Part shown: one piece after another, positions 55,707 through 62,789 of the stretch
How positions within the stretch are numbered: the first letter of the stretch is position 1
Layout: every line of letters begins with the position of its first letter
NCBI RefSeq assembly: GCF_002261475.1
Contig: NZ_NEVN01000007.1
Span: 124,001-188,000 of the forward strand
Direction of reading: 5' to 3'
Length of the DNA stretch: 64,000 bases
Source of the DNA: Bordetella genomosp. 5
Lineage (GTDB): Bacteria > Pseudomonadota > Gammaproteobacteria > Burkholderiales > Burkholderiaceae_B
Program-made: the position numbers and the translations under genes
The notes under the pieces: model-generated
What the model was told of the DNA's origin: nothing
What the model saw: only the letters and a program-made list of their open reading frames with translations
Database searches by the model: none

Positions 55707-56900
55707 ATGGACCTGAGCTGGACGCAGGAAGAACGTCGCTTTCGCGACGAGGTACGCACGTTCGCGCGGGAGCACTTGCCCGCCGACATCAGCGCCAAGG
55801 TGTGGCGGCATCAGCGACTCGAGCGCGACGATTACGTCCGCTGGCATCGCATACTGGCCGAGCACGGCTGGGGCGCGCCGACGTGGCCGCGCGAGCACGG
55901 TGGCACCGGCTGGAACGCCGTGCAACGTCTGCTGTTCGAGATGGAATGCTTCAAGGCCGGCGCGCCGCGCCTGCTGCCATTCGGCTTGCAGATGATCGGG
56001 CCCGTGCTGATGCGCTTCGGCAGCGCGGCCCAGCAGCAGGCGCTCCTGCCCCGCATCCTTCGCATGGAAGACTGGTGGTGCCAGGGCTATTCCGAGCCCG
56101 GGGCCGGATCCGACCTGGCCTCGCTCACCACGCGCGCGGTGCGCGATGGCGACCACTACATCGTGAATGGCCAGAAAACCTGGACCACGCTGGCGCAGTA
56201 CGCCGACCGGATGTTCTGCCTGGCCCGCACGGACCCGCAGGCCAAACCGCAGCGCGGCATCTCGATGCTGCTGCTCGATATGCATGCGCCGGGCGTGACC
56301 GTGCGACCCATCCGCACGCTCGACGGCGGCCATGATGTCAATGAAGTCTGGCTCGAGAACGTGCGCGTGCCGGTGCACGACATCGTCGGCGAAGAAGGCG
56401 CGGGCTGGACCTACGCCAAGTATCTGCTCGGGCACGAGCGCACGGGCATCGCCGGGCTCGGGCATTGCCATCGTGAGCTCGCGCTGCTCAAGCGCATGTT
56501 CGCGGCGGCGCAGGACAACGCGGGCACCCCGCTCGGCGCCAGCCAGCGATGGCGCGACCGCATCAGCCTGATCGAGGGCGACATCCTCGCGCTGGAAATG
56601 CTGCTCTATCGCGTGGCGGCCGAGCGCGGTGATCATCCCGGGCCGGAGGCGTCGGTGCTGAAGATCCGCGGCTCCGAGATCCAGCAGGATCTCGCGATGC
56701 TGCAGATGGAAGTGGCCGGCCCCGATGCCTGGCCCTACGACCCGGCGTGGATGGAGGCAGAAGCGGATTTCCACGGGCCGGGCCCCGGGATGACGGCCGC
56801 CGCCGGCGCCGGCTATTGCGACATGCGCAAGACGACGATCTACGGCGGCTCCACCGAAATCCAGAAAGGCCTGATCGCCCGCATGGTTCTCGAACACTGA
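55707..56900 (+). CDS. Acyl-CoA dehydrogenase, PimC-like (large subunit type)
   Basis: A 397-residue FAD-dependent enzyme that removes hydrogens from the alpha-beta carbons of a CoA ester. Conserved: WWCQGYSEPGAGSDLASL (FAD/substrate loop), GHDVNEVWLENVRVP, and the C-terminal TIYGGSTEIQKGLIARMV. The sequence is close to pimeloyl-CoA dehydrogenase large subunits (PimC). A GAGGAGG Shine-Dalgarno precedes the ATG at 55707. It pairs with the following PimD-like gene as a heteromeric dehydrogenase; the two frames are 20 bp apart. Confidence 0.93.
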   Translation: MDLSWTQEERRFRDEVRTFAREHLPADISAKVWRHQRLERDDYVRWHRILAEHGWGAPTWPREHGGTGWNAVQRLLFEMECFKAGAPRLLPFGLQMIGPVLMRFGSAAQQQALLPRILRMEDWWCQGYSEPGAGSDLASLTTRAVRDGDHYIVNGQKTWTTLAQYADRMFCLARTDPQAKPQRGISMLLLDMHAPGVTVRPIRTLDGGHDVNEVWLENVRVPVHDIVGEEGAGWTYAKYLLGHERTGIAGLGHCHRELALLKRMFAAAQDNAGTPLGASQRWRDRISLIEGDILALEMLLYRVAAERGDHPGPEASVLKIRGSEIQQDLAMLQMEVAGPDAWPYDPAWMEAEADFHGPGPGMTAAAGAGYCDMRKTTIYGGSTEIQKGLIARMVLEH

Positions 56901-56920
56901 CGCCGGAAGGAAACCCGACC

Positions 56921-58165
56921 ATGGATTTCACATATAGCGAAGAGCAGCGCATGCTGGCCGAGAGCCTGCAGCGGCTGCTCGATGATCAATGGCGTTTTGC
57001 AGACCGCCGGGCCCGCCGCGCTGCCGCGGGCTTCGACGAGGCGCCGTGGCGCGCGCTGGCCGAGCTGGGCGTGCTCGGCCTCTGCGTTCCGGCCGAGGCC
57101 GGCGGCTTCGGCGAGCCGCCCGCCAGCCTGGTGCCGGTACATCTGGCATTGGGCCGGGCGCTCGTCGACGAGCCGGTGATCCCTGCCGTCATGGTGGCCG
57201 CCGCGTTGCAGGCCTGCGCCGATGCGGCGCGCGAGGGACAGGCCGGCGCGGGGCATCCCGGCGCGGAGCATCCCGGCGCGGGGCAACCCGGCGCGGGGCA
57301 GCCCGGCGCAGTGCCGGCCGGCGCGGGACAGCCAGACGTGGGGCTGGCGCACGACCTGCTCGCCAGCCTTGCCGCGGGCGGGCAGGTGCTTACGCTGGCC
57401 TATCAGGAGCCGGGCCGGCGCTACGCCGTTCCGGCCGATCAGTGCCGCGCCCGGGAGGCCGATGGCGCGTGGCAGGTGAGCGGCGTCAAACATCTCGTCT
57501 GGCATGGCGCCGCCGCGCATGGCTGGATCCTCAACGCGGTGACCCAGGCCGGCGAGCAAGTGCTGCTGCATGTCTCGCGCGAGGCCAGCGGCGCGGATAT
57601 CGTCGATACGCCCACGCTGGACGGAACCCGCTGCGCCCGCCTGACCTTGCAGGATGCTCCGGCCACGCTGCTCGCGCACGGCAGCGCCGCCGAACGGGCG
57701 ATCGAACGCGGGCTGCAGTGGGGCACGGCGGCGCTGTGCGCGCACGCGGCCGGCGCGATGGCGCGCCTGCTGGAGCTCACCGCCGACTACCTCCGCACAC
57801 GGCGGCAATTCGGCCAGCCGCTGGCCGCCTTCCAGGCGCTGCAGCACCGCGTGGCCGACATGCTCGTGAACCGCGAAATGGCGCTTGCCATGGCCCACGT
57901 CGCCGCGGCCGCGCTGGCCGAGCCCGACACGCGCGAACGGGCGCGAATGCTGGCGCACGCCAAGCTTCAGGTGGGACGCCACGCCAGACAGCTCGGCCAG
58001 GCCGCCGTGCAGCTGCATGGTGGCATGGGCATGACCGACGAGCTGGAAGTCGGCGACTACTTCAAGCGGCTGACCGCCGTCGACCTGCTGCTGGGCGATA
58101 CCGCGACACAGCTCGCCACCCTGCAGACCCTGGCGGCGGATGCCGATGAGGAGACACCTTCGTGA
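56921..58165 (+). CDS. Acyl-CoA dehydrogenase, PimD-like (small subunit type) with inserted repeat
   Basis: A 414-residue acyl-CoA dehydrogenase-fold protein like PimD. It starts MDFTYSEEQRMLAESLQRLLDDQ, with VGRHARQLGQAAVQLHGGMGMTDE (FAD/adenine site) near the end. The residue equivalent to the catalytic Glu is not obvious, so the active site may lie in the PimC-like partner. Residues ~109-138 are six 5-residue repeats (GAGHP, GAEHP, GAGQP, GAGQP...) encoded by a 15-bp tandem array (57245-57334), absent from ordinary PimD. The start ATG at 56921 follows GGAAGG. The stop overlaps the next start (GTGA). Confidence 0.9.
   Translation: MDFTYSEEQRMLAESLQRLLDDQWRFADRRARRAAAGFDEAPWRALAELGVLGLCVPAEAGGFGEPPASLVPVHLALGRALVDEPVIPAVMVAAALQACADAAREGQAGAGHPGAEHPGAGQPGAGQPGAVPAGAGQPDVGLAHDLLASLAAGGQVLTLAYQEPGRRYAVPADQCRAREADGAWQVSGVKHLVWHGAAAHGWILNAVTQAGEQVLLHVSREASGADIVDTPTLDGTRCARLTLQDAPATLLAHGSAAERAIERGLQWGTAALCAHAAGAMARLLELTADYLRTRRQFGQPLAAFQALQHRVADMLVNREMALAMAHVAAAALAEPDTRERARMLAHAKLQVGRHARQLGQAAVQLHGGMGMTDELEVGDYFKRLTAVDLLLGDTATQLATLQTLAADADEETPS
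57245..57334. repeat. 15-bp tandem array inside the PimD-like gene
   Basis: Six units of 15 bp; units 1-4 share GGCGCGGRGCAWCCC-type sequence and units 5-6 are diverged. It keeps the reading frame and adds about 30 residues. The same unit forms the array at 62682-62771. Confidence 0.9.
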
Positions 58166-58959
58166 GCCGTGATTTCGAGGAAATCCGCCTTGAGTGGCTG
58201 GGCGACGTCGCCCGCATCACGCTGCACCGCCCGGAGCGGCTCAACGCCTTCACCGACACGATGCAGGGCGAGCTGCAGGCCGCGCTCGACCAGATCGAGG
58301 CCCGTCCGGATCTGCGCGGCGTGCTGCTGACCGGCGCCGGCCGCGCGTTCTGCGCGGGGCAGGATCTCGCCCAGCGGCAGCCTCTTCCCGAGGGCCAGCG
58401 GCGCGATCTGTCGCAAGGTCTGCGGCAGCACTACCGCCCGCTGATCCTCCGCCTGCGCGCCCTGCCCGTGCCCGTCGTGTGCCTGGTCAACGGCGTGGCG
58501 GCGGGCGCTGGCGCCAGCCTCGTGTTCGCCTGCGACGTGGTGATCGCCACCGAGTCCGCCCGCTTCGTGCAGGCGTTCGCCCGGATCGGCCTGATGCCCG
58601 ATGCCGGCGCGACCTGGTTCTGGCCGCGCCTGGCCGGCAGCGCCCGAGCGATGGGCGCCGCCGTCTTCGGCGAGCCCGTCAGCGCGCGCCAGGCCCAAGA
58701 CTGGGGCCTCATCTGGAAATGCGTGCCCGACGATGCCTTCGCGTCCGAAGCCGAGCGCCTCGCCGCGCAGCTCGATAGCGGCCCCACCCGCGCCTGGGCC
58801 GCCGTGAAAGCCGCGCTGTCCGTCAGCGGCCAGCACACGCTCGCCGAACAGTTCGACCTCGAGTGCGAACTGCAACGCGGCCTGGGCTACACCGACGACT
58901 ACCTCGAAGGCATGCGCGCCTTCGGCGAGAAGCGCCCGCCGCGCTTCACCGGGCGCTAG
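58162..58959 (+). CDS. PaaG-like enoyl-CoA hydratase/isomerase
   Basis: A 265-residue crotonase-fold enzyme closely resembling PaaG of phenylacetate catabolism. Features: ERLNAFTDTMQGEL, LLTGAGRAFCAGQDLAQRQ, VNGVAAGAGASLVFACD (oxyanion-hole segments), and C-terminal EGMRAFGEKRPPRFTGR. The start is a GTG overlapping the PimD-like stop (GTGA), so the three genes form one operon. No other paa genes are near, so the substrate probably differs from phenylacetyl-CoA. Confidence 0.92.
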   Translation: MSRDFEEIRLEWLGDVARITLHRPERLNAFTDTMQGELQAALDQIEARPDLRGVLLTGAGRAFCAGQDLAQRQPLPEGQRRDLSQGLRQHYRPLILRLRALPVPVVCLVNGVAAGAGASLVFACDVVIATESARFVQAFARIGLMPDAGATWFWPRLAGSARAMGAAVFGEPVSARQAQDWGLIWKCVPDDAFASEAERLAAQLDSGPTRAWAAVKAALSVSGQHTLAEQFDLECELQRGLGYTDDYLEGMRAFGEKRPPRFTGR

Positions 58960-59041
58960 CGAGGCGAAAAATGCCGCCCTCGTAGGGCAGCAAGCCGAAG
59001 GCGCGGCGTGGAGGCGTTTCTTTTTCAGGCGGCTTGAGGAC

Positions 59042-59069
59042 AAAAAAGGCCTCGGTGTAGACCGAGGCC
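59042..59069 (-). terminator. Intrinsic terminator for phoU
   Basis: GGCCTCGGT (59048-59056) pairs with ACCGAGGCC (59061-59069) around a 4-base loop; on the minus strand it is followed by TTTTTT. It lies 70 bp after the phoU stop. Confidence 0.85.
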
Positions 59070-59138
59070 GTTTCGAGCCACATGCATTTCGAGCCCCCCG
59101 CATGTCGAGCCGCATGCAGGGGCGCCGGGCGTCGCCGC

Positions 59139-59858
59139 TCAGCTTTCGGCGGACTCTTCTTCGCCGCGCGCCAGGCGCTCGGTGTTCTTCACACCGGTGT
59201 GACGCACGTCGGCGCCCTTGACCATGTAGATCACGCGCTCGGCCATGTTCTTGGCGTGGTCGCCGATGCGCTCGAGCGCACGGGCGATGAAGATCATGTC
59301 GATCGCGCGCGAAATCGTGCGCGGATCTTCCATCATGTAGGTGATCAGGTTGCGCAGGGCAGCCTTCCACTCTTTGTCGACTTCTTTGTCGCTGCGCACG
59401 ACCTGGGCGGCCAGGATCGGATCCAGGCGGGCAAAGGCGTCGAGGGCGTTGTGCAGCATGTTGCCGACGTTCTGCGCCATGTGGCGCAGCTCGATCAGCG
59501 GGATCTGCTGCTGGCTGTTTTCGTACATGCGGCGCACCGCGGTGGCGATCTTCTCGGCCTCGTCGCCCGAGCGCTCCATGTCGGTCAGCATCTTGGAGAC
59601 GGCCAGCAGCGTGCGCAGGTCGATCGCGGTGGGCTGGTGGCGCGCCAGGATCAGGCTGATGCGCTCATCGATCTCGACCTCGTGACGGTTGACCTCTTTC
59701 TCGCGCTCGCGCACCTTTTCCACGAGGGTCATGTCGCCCGCGGGAATGGCTTCGATGGCTTCGTGGATCATGGCCTCGACCACGCCCCCCATCTGGAGGA
59801 ACTGCGATCGAACGTGCTCGAGATCGGCATCGAACTGTTTGTTGGTGTGCTCCGTCAT
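59139..59858 (-). CDS. phoU: Phosphate-transport regulatory protein PhoU
   Basis: A 239-residue cytosolic protein of two three-helix PhoU domains that limits phosphate uptake and signals through PhoR/PhoB. Metal/hinge motifs DMERSGDEAEKIA and ALERIGDHAKNMAE mark the two domains. The ATG at 59858 (MTEHTNKQFD) is preceded by GGGAG; the frame is open to 59885. The rest of the pst operon is not in the window, so phoU stands alone here. The 326 bp upstream to rpiA hold GC-rich repeats only. Confidence 0.96.
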   Translation of the reverse strand: MTEHTNKQFDADLEHVRSQFLQMGGVVEAMIHEAIEAIPAGDMTLVEKVREREKEVNRHEVEIDERISLILARHQPTAIDLRTLLAVSKMLTDMERSGDEAEKIATAVRRMYENSQQQIPLIELRHMAQNVGNMLHNALDAFARLDPILAAQVVRSDKEVDKEWKAALRNLITYMMEDPRTISRAIDMIFIARALERIGDHAKNMAERVIYMVKGADVRHTGVKNTERLARGEEESAES

Positions 59859-60101
59859 CCGGACTCCCTGCGAGGTTGGTCTCATGGTTGCGTCCCCTGT
59901 ACGCGAAAGGCGCGGGGGACCTGCCGACCCGCAAGGTTATGACTTGGATGTGACAGGATTATGAATGCGCCGGGAGGTGCCGGCAAGCGCCCGCGGAGCC
60001 GCTCGCACGGGGGGGGCGACACTGCGGGCGGCGAGGCGCCGACGCCCGGCGCCGGATTCGGCGAGGCGCCGCGATCCGGAGGCGGTGGAGTCAGGCGCCG
60101 C

Positions 60102-60165
60102 GGCGAGATCGGCGCGGTGCCGCGGCCAACGTCCTCGGCGAAATCGGCACGGTGCCGCGGCCAGC
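60102..60165. repeat. Two 29-bp direct repeats in the phoU-rpiA gap
   Basis: Copies at 60102-60130 and 60137-60165 share GGCGARATCGGCRCGGTGCC with three mismatches over 29 bp; period 35 bp. The surrounding 326-bp gap is otherwise GC-rich with GGCGAGGCGCCG near-repeats and no gene. Confidence 0.6.
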
Positions 60166-60184
60166 GGCCGCGGCGCGCGCGGCC

Positions 60185-60865
60185 TCAGGCCTTGCGCTCG
60201 AGCCGGCGGATGCCGTCCTGCGTGGCCAGCAGCGCCACGTCGGCACCTGCGATGGCGAACAAACCGACCGTCACCACGCCGGGCAGGTCGTTGATGCGGG
60301 TTTCGAGCCCGCGCGCATCGGTGATCGACAGACCGGCCACGTCCAGGATGACGTTGCCGTTGTCCGTCACGAAGCCCTCGCGCAGGCGCGGCGTGCCGCC
60401 CAGCTCGGCCAGGGCACGCGCCACGCTGGCACGCGCCATCGGGATCACCTCGACCGGCAGCGGGAAGGCGCCCAGGGTCTGCACCAGCTTGGACTCGTCG
60501 GCGATGCAGATGAAGCGCTCGGCCACCGAGGCCACGATCTTCTCGCGGGTGAGCGCGCCGCCGCCGCCCTTGATCATGGCCAGGTCGCCATCGAGCTCGT
60601 CGGCGCCGTCGACGTAGATCGGCATGGACTCGACCTCGTTGAGATCGAGCACCGGCAGGCCATGGCCGGCCAGACGCGCCGCGCTGCGCTCGGAGCTGGC
60701 GACCGTGGCGCGGATGCGACCCTTGAAACGCGCCAGACCGTCGATGAAGAGGTCGGCCGTGGAACCGGTGCCCACGCCGATGACGACATCGGGGCCGGCG
60801 ACCTGTTCGACCAGTTCGAGCGCCGCGTCGGCGGCCTGTTGCTTGAGTTGTTGCTGAGTGAGCAT
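60185..60865 (-). CDS. rpiA: Ribose-5-phosphate isomerase A
   Basis: Interconverts ribose-5-phosphate and ribulose-5-phosphate in the pentose phosphate pathway. 226 residues. Signatures [23 protein letters not shown] and [14 protein letters not shown] are all present, including the catalytic Glu in TREK. The ATG at 60865 is the natural start. It is followed downstream by the phoU gene across the repeat-containing gap. The AidB-type gene lies 54 bp upstream. Confidence 0.97.
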   Translation of the reverse strand: MLTQQQLKQQAADAALELVEQVAGPDVVIGVGTGSTADLFIDGLARFKGRIRATVASSERSAARLAGHGLPVLDLNEVESMPIYVDGADELDGDLAMIKGGGGALTREKIVASVAERFICIADESKLVQTLGAFPLPVEVIPMARASVARALAELGGTPRLREGFVTDNGNVILDVAGLSITDARGLETRINDLPGVVTVGLFAIAGADVALLATQDGIRRLERKA

Positions 60866-60919
60866 ATGCGGAAGTCACGCGCGGATGAACGCGCAAAAGT
60901 CGAGTGCAAGGCCTGCAAT

Positions 60920-62602
60920 TTAGCAGATGCCCGGCCAGGCCCGCGAAAGCACGGCGGCGGCATCGACGCCGGCGCCGCCCTCGCCCCACAGGCCCGCCCT
61001 GCCCGCCAGACGCGTGCTCACAAAGCCCTCGGCGACCGGCGCCGGCGCGTGGCATAACAGCAGCGCGCCCTGCCACAGCCGGGCGAGCTCGGCCGCCAGC
61101 CAGCGCGCGGACGCCGGGTCCGCCGCCGCGTGGTCGTGGTGCCTCGCACCGGCACGCCGTGCGGCGTCGAGCCAGGCCGCGAGCCGCGCGTCGTAGCGGG
61201 CATCGCGGCCCCGGGCCAGGCCCAGCTCGGTCTCGATCGCCTCGGTGACGTCGGGCTCGCGCGCCAGCGCGCGCAGCACGTCGAGCGCCATGACGTTGCC
61301 CGAACCCTCCCAGATCGAGTTCACGGGGGCCTCGCGGTAGAGCCGGGCCAACGGCGATTCTTCGACGTAGCCGTTGCCGCCCAGCACCTCCAGGCATTCG
61401 CCCAGGGCCTGCACCGCGCGCTTGCACACCCAGAGCTTGGCCGCCGGCGTGCCCACCCGCAGCAGCGCTCGGGCCACGGGCGAGTCACGCTCGTCCATGG
61501 CGCGCGCCAGACGCAACGCCAGCACGGTGGCGGCCTCGGACTCGAGGGCCAGGTCGGCGAGCAGCGCGCGCATGAGCGGCTGCGACAGCAGCGGCGCGCC
61601 GAACGCCTGACGATGCCGGGCGTGGTGCAGGGCCTGCACCACGCCCTGGCGCAGCAACGCGGCGCTGCCCAGCACGCAGTCCAGCCGGGTGGTGGACGCC
61701 ATCTCGAGCAGCAGCGCGAGGCCGCGGTCGGGCTCGCCCATCATCACACCCCAGGCGTCCTCGAACTCGACCTCCGCGCTGGCGTTGCTGCGGTTGCCGA
61801 GCTTGTCCTTGAGCCGCCGCACCCGGACCGCATTGCGCGGTCCATCGGGCACCCAGCGCGGCACGAAGAAGCACCCCAGGCCCGCGTCGGTGCGGGCGAG
61901 CACCAGATGCGCGTCGGCCTGCGGCACCGAGAAAAACCACTTATGGCCGGTCAGCCGATACGGCCGGCCGCGTCCGGCCGCGCCCTCGGGCTCGGCCCGC
62001 GTCGTGATGGCGCGCAGGTCGGACCCGCCCTGCTTCTCGGTGAGGCCCATGCCGATCAGGGCGCCGCTCTTGGCGCCGACGGGCGCGTCGGCCGGATCGA
62101 ATTCGCGCGACGCCAGACGGGGCATCCAGGTCTGCGCGAAGTCGATCGCGCCCGCCGGCTCGCGTGCGATGAGCGGCAGGGCCGCGAAGGTCATCGTGGT
62201 GGGGCACAGGGTGCCGGCCTCGACCTGCCCCTGCATGAGAAACGCGGCGGCGCGCGCCACATGGGCCCCGGCTCCCGGCTGCAGCCAGGCACGGTTATGC
62301 AGGCCGCGCGCGGCGATGCCGCGCATGAGCTGGGTCCAGGCGGGATGGAATTCGATCCGGTCGATGCGGTGGCCGCCGCGATCGTAGCCATGCAGCTCGG
62401 GCGGATGACGGTTGGCCTCGTCGCCGGCGGCGAGGGTCTGGGCCCGGCCCAGCCAGGCCCCGTGCTCGCGCAGCTCGGCCGCATGGGCGTGCGCGCCTTC
62501 GCGCGCCACCGCCTCGGCCAGCACCGGATCGGTGTCGTAGAGCGAGTAATCGTCCAGGGGCGGCACCTGATTGGTCACCGCGTGCGTGAAGAACGGCTGC
62601 AT
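60920..62602 (-). CDS. AidB-type acyl-CoA dehydrogenase family protein
   Basis: A 560-residue flavoprotein with the AidB layout: N-terminal extension (TNQVPPLDDYSLYDTDPVL), then MGLTEKQGGSDLRAI, HKWFFSVPQADAHLVLART, and EVLGGNGYVEESPLARLYREAPVNSIWEGSGNV. AidB is part of the adaptive response to alkylation in E. coli and binds DNA; its enzymatic role is unclear. The ATG at 62602 precedes the family start. The catalytic base is not assigned. It is close to a CoA catabolic cluster, so an acyl-CoA role is also possible. Confidence 0.92.
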   Translation of the reverse strand: MQPFFTHAVTNQVPPLDDYSLYDTDPVLAEAVAREGAHAHAAELREHGAWLGRAQTLAAGDEANRHPPELHGYDRGGHRIDRIEFHPAWTQLMRGIAARGLHNRAWLQPGAGAHVARAAAFLMQGQVEAGTLCPTTMTFAALPLIAREPAGAIDFAQTWMPRLASREFDPADAPVGAKSGALIGMGLTEKQGGSDLRAITTRAEPEGAAGRGRPYRLTGHKWFFSVPQADAHLVLARTDAGLGCFFVPRWVPDGPRNAVRVRRLKDKLGNRSNASAEVEFEDAWGVMMGEPDRGLALLLEMASTTRLDCVLGSAALLRQGVVQALHHARHRQAFGAPLLSQPLMRALLADLALESEAATVLALRLARAMDERDSPVARALLRVGTPAAKLWVCKRAVQALGECLEVLGGNGYVEESPLARLYREAPVNSIWEGSGNVMALDVLRALAREPDVTEAIETELGLARGRDARYDARLAAWLDAARRAGARHHDHAAADPASARWLAAELARLWQGALLLCHAPAPVAEGFVSTRLAGRAGLWGEGGAGVDAAAVLSRAWPGIC

Positions 62603-62681
62603 GGCGTCTCCTTGCGGACTTGCGGACCCGCCCTGAGACGCGGCGGGCTACGAACCTAGTGTATCGGGTTCGTTGGAGGAC

Positions 62682-62771
62682 GGCGCGGGGCTACCCGGCG
62701 CGGGGCAACCCGGCGCGGGGCTACCCGGCGCGGGGCAACCCGGCGCGGGGCTACCCGGCGCGGGGCTACCC
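62682..62771. repeat. 15-bp tandem array downstream of rmuC
   Basis: Six units of GGCGCGGGGCWACCC alternate CTACCC and CAACCC (units 1-5), unit 6 is CTACCC, and a diverged seventh follows. It lies in the gene-free 187 bp between the AidB-type gene start and the rmuC stop. The same unit is found inside the PimD-like gene. Confidence 0.9.
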
Positions 62772-62789
62772 GGCGCGGAGCGGCGCGGT

